Shown here piece after piece: positions 1-13,200 of a stretch of DNA of 64,000 bases. The notes under the pieces were generated by a model. The model was not told the DNA's origin, made no database searches, and saw only the letters and a program-made list of their open reading frames with translations. Origin of the DNA: Petrosia ficiformis (Eukaryota > Porifera > Demospongiae > Haplosclerida > Petrosiidae); NCBI GenBank assembly GCA_947044365.1, contig OX345640.1, positions 5,444,001 through 5,508,000 on the forward strand. The letters run 5' to 3'. Every line of letters starts with the position of its first letter. The stretch's first letter is position 1. A program made the position numbers and the translations under genes.

Positions 1-51
1 TATAGTAATACAATAATCAAAATCATTATTATCATATAATATAATACTTAC

Positions 52-3000
52 TAGCTTCTTCTGCTCCTTCTCTATGAAAACACATGATGATAGCAACACT
101 CGAGAATTAGAATATACAAAAGATGAATAAAAGAAATAATACAGTACATTATAAACAGATATTCTATTTACAATCACTATTTACAATACTATTGAATATG
201 GTATATGAATAGTACAAGATAAAGCAGAAGTAGAGAACTGATTGTAGATAGTAAAATATATACTTTATTACATTCAGTACATGGTTCATCAATTTATCAT
301 TATAATTATAATGAAGAATATGATTCAAAAATCACTTGCTTGTGTATATACTACACATTCTACTAGCCAATGAGCTTCACATATATTTCTAATCTTTCAA
401 TGCAAAGTGTGTGATTCAAAATAAATATAAAATAGTCAGCAGTTTGTTCAACTCTGTTGTTGAAAAGTGGAAAACAGATGTTACAATAAGCTGATGAGTT
501 AGAAAGGCAGCAGTGATCAATACAAAAGCAATCATTCGTTGTTTTACATGTCACTAATGTTAGCATGAATGCTATTATTTGGACAGGCAATTATTCCTTC
601 TAGCATTGAATACTTGCAAATTTGACATATGATACATTGGATGATGGGTAAATTTTACAAAAAAAAAGTTTCTCTTCTTTAATTTCATTCTGTTTTAAGC
701 AGATAGGATCAAGGGTATATGTATAATTATATGTAATACAATGACAAAATCTTGTTAGCAATATTTCGATATTCCGTGCTAGTACGATTATTGAAGAATA
801 GAGATATACGACAAACATTACAAAAATATAAATAGAGATACATTACCTTTCTGTTTAATATCATTTATCTGCCGAGTCAAATGAATAATTGATTCTTCGT
901 TCAGTTGCAGCTGGTGATATAGAGAAGATTTCATTTCTTGACAACTCTCTATTTCTGATTGTTTCCGTACACTCAGGCGCTTAGTTTTAGCACATTTACT
1001 GGACAAAGCCTCCAAGTCTTCATAATACAAAGTAAAATGTAATATTTATATAAGTTAGGAGTACTAATGTAACAGGAACATTTAGCAACAACTAGTAAAT
1101 ATATTTTTTTAAAGCTGACAATTTTACTCACAGTGTACAACAATTCTTAATTACACACATGTACACATGCATATGCATATAATTATAGCCCAAGAGCTTG
1201 TCACGTCAAAGAACAATGCTTGTGCCATAACGTGTTTATGTTATGACAACTGTTGCCAAGCATAAGAGTTGCCATGGAGTACATTCTTTTACCAATCTAC
1301 TTCCTTATCTAAACCAGTTGTAGCGTCTCCAGTAACACAGTAACTGTCAAATAACAACAAAGATGAGTAGAGACTAGGATGAATTACTTGGGCATTCTTA
1401 GCTGACCTGGAATTGCCTTTCCAAAGGATGTTTTCTGTTTGTATACAAAGCAGAAAATGGAAGACAAGGAACATCAACTGCTTTAGTTTGAAGAGAGAAT
1501 AATGTTGGAAAGTTGTTCAGTCAAGAAGCGTCGACTTAGCTCTATGAAAAAAACAATTCATAGCCTAATGACAACAAGAGCTAATCGTATGTTTGAAGCA
1601 AAAGTGCCAGAAACGCTGATTAAATATTGAAAAGAACTTCTAACTTCACCTGCTATGGATTATTACAGTGATGCAAAAAAAACATAATCATAATAATTAT
1701 AATTGTGATGACATATTTTCTTACTCGAAACATATTTTTTCATTTCTTTCTGTTTTTCCAGGTCTTTGAGAAGCAGTTCCTCCTCCCTAAGTAACTCAGT
1801 CATATCTTTGTAAAGAAAACAGAATTGGTTAGATATCAACTTACACATTTCGTTAATCCTCACATTTGAAATTATGGTCTACATACATGATATATAGTTA
1901 AGGCACTACTTCTAGTTTTTCATTTGTTATTATAATAACTATACATATCATATGCTACCATTGTAACAGTTTAATGCTGTTCGGTCTATATCTTCCTCAA
2001 GATTCTCTGTCTTCTGGATATTCCCCTGAGCCCTGCAGGCCTCAAGTTATTTCCACATAAACCTCCTTCTTACGATGTGGTACATATGGTATATATTATA
2101 CCTGCTAACAATGGTTTATATATTATATATCATAACATGGGTCAAAGGTGTGTATAAGCCACATCACGCCTGAAACCCAAAATAGCAGCCTGAGGCAAAG
2201 TCGAGGGCTGTATCGAGGGTGAATGTCTGATCAAGTAGATATGCTAAATCAAAGGTTCCCAATCCAATATTATTCCAATCACGAAATGGGTTTGAGTTTA
2301 CTTTAGTGCGTGAACAAGCAACAAACTACCTCAATTCATTGCAAATTTGATGCTTATATTTATTAACATTTGTGACCGGATAATTATTAATTTTGAGATA
2401 TGAGTGAAAATAGACAGTTATGGCTTACTTGGGTGATCACTGTTTTACTACATAAAAAGCTTCATTAACGTTTTATCTAATCACTCATACCTTCAGAGAA
2501 GTTTGGAGACATCTCTGTGCTTTGCTAGCCACTCCTAAAAAAGTTTTTAGACATTACGTTTAATGATTAAATAGTTGATTTAATTGCGTTGTTCTCAAAA
2601 TGAAGGATTTGAAACTACATGTACAAAGGTTTAATCCCCGCTGTAGCTTTGTCTTTTGCATGATTGGGATGTATCATATATCATTCTGGAGCTAATTGAA
2701 TACTCTATTCAGATAATAAAAAAATAAATTTTGAAATGTTATCCCATAAGCCTGATATTCACAAATTCGGCCACATTTACTTTCAACTTCTGCAGGAGAT
2801 GTGATATCACATTAATGCAATACATGTATTGCATTGTATTGCATAAATGTGATATCACATCTACTGCAGAATTTGCCATTTCGTGATTGGAATATTTAAT
2901 TATATTTCCCTTATTTGGTAGTTTACTGCTTGGTGATTCGGTTATATTGCTATATATGTGATATTGAATACTGGTTTTCTATATTCAAAGCTCATCAGAT

Positions 3001-6000
3001 ATATCAACTGTCTTTGTGTGCAAATCTAGAAAGGCAGAAATGGTCTCAGAAAAGCTAATATAGATAGGAATTACATCTTTATAACTTTGATATTTATAAA
3101 GGTAATTATGATTTACCCTATTTGTCCCACTTTAATTATTGCACCTGAGCTTCATAATTTAAATGTTTCTGAAACATAATTATTATAATTTTAAAGTTTA
3201 AAACCAATTGTCAATTCTGTTGGCAGCAGAAGCCAGTGATATTAACAATGACACTGCCACTGAGTCTGATGGAAATACTGACAGCAATGAAAACCGAGGT
3301 TGTATAGACACCATAAACCTCTCCATCTGTGGTTGAATTACTATGCATCTCTGTAATTGAGGCACCACCCAGTAATAAGTCTTAATTAATTCAAACCAGG
3401 CACGTTTATATTAAGGGCTGCACTAAGAAGCTAATACAGTAAGTCATATTTAAATGCAGACAGCAACACTGAACATCACAGAATTTGTAATAATCTCATG
3501 TCAGATAACTGAATGAGAATTTACAATAATTTATACCTCACAAGCATAATATTTATTATCAATAAAGCATTGAAACTCCTGTAACCAAATAAGGGTTAAA
3601 TTAAATGGTTCATTTTTACAGTGCAATACTTTCAGATCATTACCTTCTTTAAGCTTTTCTGTCTTCTCAGCTAAATGAGAAACTGCATCTTTTAATTGTA
3701 CTGAAGATATTATGTCTTCAAGTCTGACTATTTCTGATTGTAATTGAACACATAACTGGTTATCTATAGCATACTGGTCTCTGGCCTCTTTCAACTCTAT
3801 ATAAAATACAAGATCTTATAAAATTAGCAAATGCAAAGTTCTTTAGGTATTATTAAATGCTGAATAAAATTTAATGTAGAGATATACGAATACCAATCAT
3901 TTTCCTTTCATATCTATCCAATTTCAAACACAGAAACATCTTCTCATGATACAATGTAGCTAAAAAGATAATGAATGAAACTATAAGTGCATTATAATGT
4001 TTATCCGACAAAAGTTGCACCCACTTAACACATACTAAATGGAGATGAAAATAAACATTATATTTCTACATGCAAAAATAATAAATACAATTTCAGGTAA
4101 GAAGCTTCACCACAGCCACAAATATATGTGTCCCACAGCTATAGCTGTAGGTTTAGAATATGTTTATGCAGTGTTATATTTGTTCCTTCAGCCGCAAAAG
4201 CAGTATGTGTAATAGGGAGCAAATTTACATATGCAAAAAGATTATTACATAATCACATGAAGGTAAACACGTATAAGCCATTATTTTGAAACTAGAATGA
4301 TGTAATAACATGTAAATAATATCATGATCTTTGCAATTCAATGAATTTTACTGTTAATTATAATAGTTTACCATACCATAACTATACTAAACATGGTTTC
4401 ATGAAGGATATTATCCAAACAGGCAAACAGCATTGGTAATCAAGTATTGAGTGTTAATGAAGTTGTGCACTTCCTGCATGGTCAGCACATTGACCATGTG
4501 TCAGCATATATAGACCATCTATAGTTAATTTTGAGTTACTCTGGAACCATACATGCAAACTTAGCAATCATTTTAGAAGTATTTTCAAAAATAGGTATGT
4601 AGAAAATTATTAAAGTGTGGTTTTGTGCAAGCAGTTGTTGAGGTAAATATGGACATCCTAGGAAACAATGTATCAAACCCTGCTAATTATGAAATTTATC
4701 CCAATTACTGGCAACATTCTAATAAATGTAAATCAGTAGTATAAAGATCTATGAAGTAGTGCTGGTTTAATATGGTTGTAATAGAACATTTAGTTTATGA
4801 ATATGTTAGCTATGGTTGCAGTTGACTAACACAGTATTTTTGTAATTCAGTTATAGTTTATAGCTAACTAAACAGCACAATGCTATACCAAAAGGCATTT
4901 CCATTACAGTTATATATAGTCAACTAAAATAACACTACTACAAAGTTATGACAGTAAGTCATGTCCAAATAACAGCAAGGTCATTGGATATCTGTATAAT
5001 TGTATAATAGTATATTATATTATAACTGTTTCAAATTTTACACACATCTGAAAATGATGTTGTTTTACAATGCTATGCAGAGAATCTAGGAATATCTTTC
5101 AACCTTAAATCTGTGCTTTTGAGAATCCCTTGCAGACATGTACTCATTTACTTCACAAATACACTGTATGTTTGATTTGGATTGATCAAAGTACAGTTTA
5201 CATGGAATATATTTCACATTTTTGATTAATAAATTAGGTATAAAGTTCTAACCTTTTTGAGATTCAAATTCCTTTTCTAAAGCCTGATTCTTTTTTTCCA
5301 GTGTCTAAATAGTAGTGTGAGAATAATGTCATGAATACGTATATTATAAATGGTGATACTTACCTCTTTTCTAATGTCTCTACAAATGACTACACATCCT
5401 GCAATGCTAACCCTGAGCACACCTTTTTCCCTCAAATTTTCTTTATTGCTTTGGAATGACCTCATGAGCTCTCCACTAAGATGAAATGCAGCATAGCAGA
5501 GTAGACTTATTTCATCACCATTAGTTGTAATCATATTCAATGTAATATGATGAACCAATGTATGGAAAGCATCTAGGAACATTTGCTGTATATCATACAA
5601 TGTTATGTCCTCAGCACTGCCTTCAAGGATGAACTTCATGGTTTCCGACTTGAGAAGAGGCCTATTTAATCTATGCATCAGTGACAGTCCGTACAAATGC
5701 TTCACTGGTACTTCTTTCAGGAACTGAAGAACAGCTTCATTATAGGCCTGCACAAGTTGGATGGTATTCTCTAATTTGAAATGAACGGAAACAGCTTTTA
5801 GGTAGACTAAATTTAGAGGAGAAGAGTAGATTGTAACGATGGTAAGCAATTCCTCGAGTGATTCTGCAATTTCTATTTCGTTGCACAACTCGGGAAAAGA
5901 ATAGCAGAGAAAAGACTGCAAATCATCCACTGCAACTCCCATTGTTTGAGTGATCTCTTGTTTAATTTGAATAAACAAATTGCACATATGCTCCTTCATG

Positions 6001-6812
6001 ACTTCAAACTTTTGTAATGAAACTTTCACTATTCAAGTAAGCAGCACATAAAGTAGATAAAGTACACAGAGTTTGTATGGGGTCATATAATTTTATTTTA
6101 ACTGTATATGGCAAGGTGCCCTATTGGTTCTATATAATTATAACATTCAGCAAACAGGAAAACAGAGAAAACTCCCCAAACATACTTTGCATAGATATGT
6201 ACAACACTATTATTATTTTTGATCTAATCATCATTATAAAAAATTCAATATAATTATATAATCTACAATTTTGTAAATATTTTGACTAACCTTCTTGTGG
6301 ATCGAAAATTACAGCTACAGAACATGGAGGTTTCTGCAAACATTTGGCTATAGGTGTGTGTATATATTATATATATTACAAATAATTTTATATAATTATA
6401 GATATCATTATATATATATATATACATATATATTATATAATATATATTGTATATATGATGTTTTATGTCATTCATTGTTATACAATATATATATGACACA
6501 ACAGAAATGGTATGGCTCACCACACTCTTCCAGTATTGTCTTGCCAATACCGACCGTGTTCTGAAATTTAAGAAGTATGACAGCAAAAATTATGAGCTTC
6601 TCGTAGTCAACAATAACGTCTGTAAGAGTTTTACAGAACACATCTTTCTGACTGGAAAGAGATCGTTTTCGTTCAACTGTATCCAAGTCTGGTTCAGCAA
6701 AAACTCCCTCTAGTACAAGCAATCTAGCTACAACAATGGGATTATTAAGCTGTTTCACAACTTCCTCATAGTGCTGTTTTAGAGTAGAACTCGCAATTGC
6801 TGGATCGGCCAT
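52..6812 (-). CDS. CARD - domain X - coiled-coil protein (left-edge partial, 5' part of gene)
   Basis: Exons in gene order: 6521-6812, 6291-6314 (a 24-nt microexon), 5364-6028, 5253-5304, 3894-3959, 3644-3796, 1725-1805, 847-1017, 52-71. All have GT-AG ends and the phases chain, giving about 508 codons before the window edge; further small exons in the long introns are possible. The start is the ATG at 6812 in good context (gtgATGGCC). Residues 1-97 form a CARD-like death fold, closely matching the middle CARD of the neighbouring gene (shared LEGV and NP motifs). Residues ~106-327 are the unnamed domain X. From ~328 on the protein is charged coiled coil. By analogy with the paralogue at 7281-13487 it may continue to ZU5 and a final CARD outside the window (inference). 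A cytosolic death-fold scaffold is the likely role; the partner is unknown. Confidence 0.75.
2272..2893. mobile_element. ~620-bp TIR element with internal hairpin (family M5)
   Basis: The left end ATTCCAATCACGAAATG is matched in inverted orientation by CATTTCGTGATTGGAAT at the right end. Just inside the right end a large hairpin (about 2797-2873) pairs the two copies of GATGTGATATCACAT. No coding capacity is seen, so it is a non-autonomous DNA element inside a long intron of the left-edge CARD gene. Confidence 0.6.
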
Positions 6813-6842
6813 CACAACGACAAAACGACACACCTTCGTTAA

Positions 6843-7040
6843 GGAAGTTACGTCATTCCGGGGGGCTCGGTCAATTATTCAGAAACTGGAACTAATAGCT
6901 AGCTGAAATATTATTCCTAAACTTCTACAAGGTCCTTTAAAAGGTAAACAAAGTAGATAATAACTGTAATAGGCTGATGCATGATAAAGTTAGCCATGAG
7001 TACTGAATGCTGGAAACCACAAAGCAGTCATAGGGATACT
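6843..7040 (-). mobile_element. MITE family M1, truncated copy upstream of the left-edge CARD gene
   Basis: Matches the internal part and one end of the M1 elements at 22303, 32438 and 34021: same order of blocks, from the TTAAGGAAGTTACGTCATTC segment to the terminal TAGGGATACTTTTTTCTC. The other terminal inverted repeat is missing. It ends about 30 bases from the ATG of the CARD gene starting at 6812, so that gene's promoter must lie in or beside it. Confidence 0.75.
6848..6855. promoter_or_regulatory. CRE/ATF-like motif inside the M1 fragment
   Basis: TTACGTCA (reverse complement TGACGTAA) is a CREB/ATF-type half-palindrome 36 to 43 bases upstream of the ATG at 6812. The same octamer survives in the M1 copy at 34021-34442, so it came with the element. 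Function is inferred from the motif only. Confidence 0.25.
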
Positions 7041-7147
7041 TTTTTCTCTTGTATATCTTGTTAAAATTACATATGTAATAACTTTAACTAATGATAAAAA
7101 TACTCTGCTGCATATCAAAAAGTGTGAAAAATTAACAAACAAAAGTA

Positions 7148-7275
7148 ATTTATTTTTTACAAAGTTTCTTTAAGAGCTGGATTATCTTGTCTTGCCAGCA
7201 CATTACAAATGAAACAAGTTTTTGACATTCATTGTGTATTTTGAGATAATGCAGAAACTCTTGTAACACAAAATT
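7148..7275 (-). pseudogene. Echo of the C-terminal CARD exon (partial tandem duplicate)
   Basis: About 115 bp just past the stop of the CARD/ZU5 gene repeats the last part of its terminal exon (compare 7324-7440). The minus strand still reads as EFLHYLK followed, after a one-base frame change, by ARQDNPALKETL and a stop, mirroring EFLHYLK and TQQDNPALKRI in the intact exon. It has no visible acceptor or upstream half, so it is most likely a decayed partial duplicate lying in the 3' UTR or spacer. An alternative terminal exon is a less likely reading. Confidence 0.6.
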
Positions 7276-7280
7276 GGCTT

Positions 7281-10200
7281 TTACATATATGTACTAAATG
7301 CAGCTGACATTTCTTCTGATATTCGTTTAAGAGCTGGATTATCCTGTTGTGTTAACACAGTGCAAAATGACTCAAGTGTTTGAGCCTCGTTGTATACTTT
7401 CAGATAATGAAGAAATTCTTTTAATAATGCACTAGCTTTGTCATAATTGCTAAGACCAGGACTCGTTAAAACTTTATCTTTAACGGATCCAGATATTAGA
7501 TCAACAGCTGACATATCATTTGCTAATCTGTCTGGGTCAGTAGTAGCCTCAATAATTTTAGGTAAATGTGATTTCACAATATTATGAGGTGATGAAGTAC
7601 TTCCTCGGGCTTCTTCTCCTCGAACTGCTCCTGAGAATAATCAATAAGAAATTACTCTACACAATGAAATAAAATAATATACCTTGTGACACCTCCTGAG
7701 GTAGTATTACCCGGAAGAAGTCTGCTGGTCTATCAGCTCCTTCCAAATCAACCTTCATATTTAATGGATTCACAGGTAAGCCAGATTTCCAACAGAAATT
7801 AAAGTGACAATGAGGAACATGAAGAGTACGCTTCGGAGTAAAATAATCAATATCTTCTACATTAATCTACAAGAGATAGAAGTAACAAGAGTAATTATGT
7901 AATGCAGAGTTTATACATGTACCTCAGAAGCTATCATTTCAGTCATTTTCCACTGATCTAAACAATCCCTGTTAGGCTTCAATTTGATACTATTTACATC
8001 TTTCTTTAGTCTTACTATCTGATCAACACCTCCGAAATAATCACGATATTTATCTTCAATGAACTAGAAGATATAAGTTATAAATAGTAGTATAATATTT
8101 GAATAGCATGTGCAGTTAACCTTTCGAAATGCAGGGTCGTCTTTTACAATCACAAAGAGCATGTCCCATTCTGAATACAGTGTCTTTAATTTGTAGAAAA
8201 CTTGAGAGTAATATCGTTGTCTAGTAGATATACATGATCCTGCAGCCATAAGTGAAAACTGGGATAGTTTGATACTAGCAGATTCAGTGAAAGGCATGAA
8301 CGAACCATTCTTCAGTTCTCTGAACTCATATGGCGGACCACTGGAACATTTAGCAGCATAGAATCTGAAATAAGAAGCTTCTTCCTGTGATTCGATAATA
8401 GCAGCATGAGTAATATTCAAGGTGACCTTCTCTTTGAATCGTTCAGGACAACTTATCCAATATATACTACTGACAAGGTGACAGTCAGGTGGTAATACAA
8501 AATTTCCAGCAACAATAACTTTCACTTTTAGCTCCACTGTATGTTCAGGAGAAAGAGACCCTTTTGGTGCATCAATTTGTAAACCATACTCTGGCCAATC
8601 TAAGGTGCATTGCTTATCTCCAGCGACTTCGAAGACTGTCTCGTCAATTACAACTACATCATCTTAACATGGAATGAAAGAAAAAGGTTTAATGTATGTG
8701 TGAATGTATGTGTATACATGTATTCATGTGGACACGAAATTAGTATGACAAAATTAATTACTTTGTATGTTGAAGGCCTGAAGCCAACAAAGTTTAATAC
8801 TTAGTCGTCCACCTGTATACCAACTCGCTGGATAGTGAGCTCTTTCTTAATATCCAAGTAGCAAGCATGCTCTTTACCATAATTATTTCACATGATTAAT
8901 AATTACATTTATACCAACATACATGTAAGCAACAGTGTTCAATACCTCTTTCTTCAAGGTGTAATTTTTCTTCGGTCAACTGAGCTAGCTTTGCTTCTTT
9001 TTCCATAAGTTGTGAAGTTAGAGAATGTGATTCTTTCATTATTTCTTTTAATTTCAATTCTTTCTCATCCAGTGATTTTTTAGTCGTGATGTATAGATTG
9101 TTTAATGTTTCCAACTCTTGGGATATTTCTGAAAATAAAATAATACCATTATATAATGGAATAGCTTTCATCTTAGGTATACATTCCTCTTTGAAACTGT
9201 GAATTATGAAAACTTGAAGTTTGTTTGAAATGAGCAAACTAACAGGTTATTATGTAACTACATACATCTTTTTTATATGAAAACCATCAAGGGAATTTCT
9301 GTTTTCTAAATGTCTAGCGGCTGTAAAAATAGACCATATTCAACCTTGAGGGTAGAAGAGCAACATTTCCAAGATTAAAAGTTGCTGAAAAACAGACAAT
9401 CGGACACACGTATGCACATACATGTACATACACACACACACACACACATAATACCCTCCCATGAAGCTAATGATATATATAATTATATATATATATATAT
9501 ATATATATCAGGGTTTCTTATAGAGGGGAGGGTTTCAAACATATCTTAAGATTTATTAATAAAGATGTAAGTTCAAGAAATTAGAATGCAACATTCATAT
9601 ATACTAATTTGACAGAGTAGAAATTAAAGTAAATACTAGTCTACATATATGTAATAGCAGAAATATTCATTTACCTGTTATATCTTTTTCATATTTCAGT
9701 ACTTCTGACTTATACATTGCAAGTTCAATCTCCTTTTGTTTGTTTATACTTCGTTGGGTTTCTAATGAATGTTTTAGGTCAGATTCTGAAAATAATATGA
9801 GAGATATCAATAAAACATGAAAGCAGACAACAAAAAACTCCATAATCTTCAATACATGCATTTGATGGAATAGTATATTATTCATATGCTCACCTATTTC
9901 TTCAAGTTCTGTTTTTTCTTTTTTCAACTGACTTAATGCTTCTGTATCTGTCATTTCTGAAGTTAAGGAATCCACTTTTTCTTTTAACTTATCAATTTCC
10001 TTTTGTTTCTCATCAACTAATTGCCTTGTTGTATCACGCTGAATTGTAGTTGCTTGCAATTCTAAAGATGAACCATAATCATTACTTATTAATATCCAAC
10101 GGCATAAAAGTATAGTAATTTCTTTTGGATTAAATATAATTGTATAACTGATTTTTCTATTCACCTTTGGTTAGTTCAATATCTGTTTGTTTATATTCCT

Positions 10201-13200
10201 CAAGTTGTGACTTCATCATTGTGATCTGCTTTTGTAAGGCAGAATCTGTGAAAAAGAATTTGACGATTATAATGAATGTTGCCAACATAGTACTTAGTTC
10301 CTTGTTGTGAATGAGCTATATAGTGCATCCACTATACACAGATGTCTAATGTGTTCACAAAGAACGTGTTATATAAACATCAGGTCACTCAAGTGGTTAA
10401 TGAATATATTTTTAAAAATCCCTACACAACTATGCATACTATAACACCAAACAAACAAATATTAGCAGTCTTGTGGCTTCATTGCTCCAAATTATGTTAA
10501 TATTTCTAACCCTTGAGATCTCCAAATTTATCCTCAAGCCCCTGATTCTCTGTCTCTAATTTAACAATGTATTGCTGAATGAAAAAGTTTGTTATCACAA
10601 TTATATACACAATCCTATATTTTTATATTTAGTACTTACTTCGAGGTCTTTTTCAAAGACAACAAAACCTCCAGTATTAACGAAAAGTACGTTTTCTTCC
10701 ATTAATAATACTTCATTTTCTTTGACAGTTCTTGTCAGAATGGTTATCAGATGAGGTGGAGCATAGCAAAGGATGATGAGTTTGTCATTGTCATGCGTCA
10801 ATTTCATCAACTTAATGTGAGAAGACATTTTTTGAAAAATGTTGTTAAGTAGATGTAGTATATCCATTACAGCATAGTTCTTGTCTTCCTTTACTTCAAC
10901 AGTAATCCTTTCCTCTTTCAGTTGATATCTGGTGAAGTGATCCATGAAGGTGTACTCATATGATTCACTAACGAGCGTCTTCTTGTAAAACTGATTAATA
11001 GATTTATGATAATCTTCAAGCATATCACTAGATTCTTGGAGCTCGAAATTGTACATGATAGCGACAAGATATGACAAATTATCAAGTGAGGTGTATATAC
11101 GTACAACACTAAACACTTCACTCATTGATTTGCATCCTTTTAGTTCATTCTCAAACTCTGGGAACGAGGCACTAAGGAATGAAACTAGATCATCCAAGGA
11201 GATTGACTTCGCTGTGCTGATCTTTTGTACATCATGAAAGAGTTTGTTTAATTGTTCACTCTCTGTGTGAAATGATAGCCGATATTTAGCTGCATAATAA
11301 TTAAGTATAAGAACTGATAATTACAGGGTTCACAAACATCAACACAAACTGTAACATATCTGGTCATATTATAAAACTCACTTGGTCCCTGCATATCAGA
11401 TTGTACATTTGAGGCTAAAGGTTCAATATAGTATTTGTCTACAATAAACAAAAGCAATGCAATGAATGATTTTATACTTATAATATTATATATGTGTTAG
11501 TATAGCTTACTGTATTCATTTATAAATGTCTGAGCCAAAGCAACTGTACTTTTGTATTTCATTAGAACACTACCAAACACCCAAAACTTCTCATGAGAAA
11601 TACGAACTTCTTCCCTGAGTTCCCGAAACAAGACTTGTTTGCGATCGGATATATTCATATCTTCAAGTCCTATTTTATCACAGGACTGCTCATCAAGTAC
11701 ACCTTCAAAGCACAATGTATTTGCTACACTTGTGGGATTGTGTAAACTATGATATAAATTACAGAAATGCCGTCGAAGGATGAGAATGGCTAAACCACTT
11801 GAAGACTTGGAAAGTATATCATCCAGCTGAAAAAAACACTGTCAAAGCAAAGTAAAAAAATAATTATATATAAAATGTCCTTTATGCATACAGTAGAACC
11901 TCTGTTAAAGGACACTCTGAAATAAGGACATCTCTGTACTAAGGACACTCGTTTTTCCCAATACAATACATTTGCATATTGAAAGCCTCTAAATAAAAGA
12001 CACCTCTATTTGAAGGACACTTCCACTAGTCCCAAGGTGTCCTGAGGTTCCACTGTAATAATTAATAAAACTCAACCAAGGGGAGAAACAACTTCTCGGT
12101 GATGACTTAAGTCCTGAATTTCAAATACCATACCCAATGAATAATCATTTAGCATTAGATTTTTGTCATCATATCTCACATACTTACATAAACAACAACT
12201 GTCAAACCTAACTAAGCCACAGGTGATTACTCTAATAATTAAAGTGCCACATGTATACTAATGCTAGAAAACTAATTACTCCAAACACAAGAATAATTAA
12301 CTATATATGCCCCAAAGAAAATGTCTGCTATCACAGTAGTTATCATAAATTTAAACTTTCTAACCTCTCCTTTTCCTAGTTCTACCAATTCTGAAGAAGG
12401 CTCTAGTGTCACACCTTTGTTATTGAGTTCTGTTATCACTTCATCATTTGCTATATCACTCGCAACAAATGGTATAAAAAATGGTAGAACTCCATAAATA
12501 AGAATAACACAATTCCGGGAAACACTTTCAATCATGAGGTAGGGTGGCCAATGATTGAACCTCCTTTCAATAAGCTCTTTCCATTCGTAGACAGATTTAC
12601 CTTCCCAAGGTTTACTGAGGCGAATTTTTAGATTAGGAAGGCCAATTGGAGATGCATGATCACGAGTAAAGATATGGATGAAGTTACTAAAACTGACTTC
12701 TGAAATAAATGCGTTATGATGTTGCTCATAAAGCTCTATTTTATGATTAATTACATCATTTCCTGCCAGCTCTGAAAATACTTTGAGTAACTCGTAATTC
12801 AAATAACCAAGAAAACGTCGACTAATCAGGAAATTAAGAATTCCTTTTGAAGTTAGCACCAATTCTAGTTTGTCGGAATGCTCTCGAATTGCTTGTTCAT
12901 CGCAAACCTCAAGGGTTAGAAAGCAGTTGATGTGCAGTTTCAGTAAACCAGAATCAACATCACCGAGTGATTCGTACACAGTCTTTAGAAGATCTAAAAA
13001 CTCTTGTTGCAAATTTTTAGCTTCTGAAATTGCATTTTCTTGGACATCATTACTCATTTCTGTTACATCTAATGTATGATAATACAATGAATAATTTATA
13101 CAGCATACAATAATTAAAGTTTGGTGACATACTTGAATGTGTTTCCAGTTGCTTTCGCTCATTATCCTCCTTTTCTATGCTTTCCAGAACATCATGTAGG

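Noticed and set aside
1504..1632. Plus-strand stretch MLESCSVKKRRLSSMKKTIH and onward, resembling a transposase piece
   Set aside because: About 40 codons, basic and helical, but too short to assign to any family, with stops on both sides.
6263..6586. Frames on both strands rich in Tyr/Ile
   Set aside because: TA-rich microsatellite in the introns flanking the 24-nt microexon.
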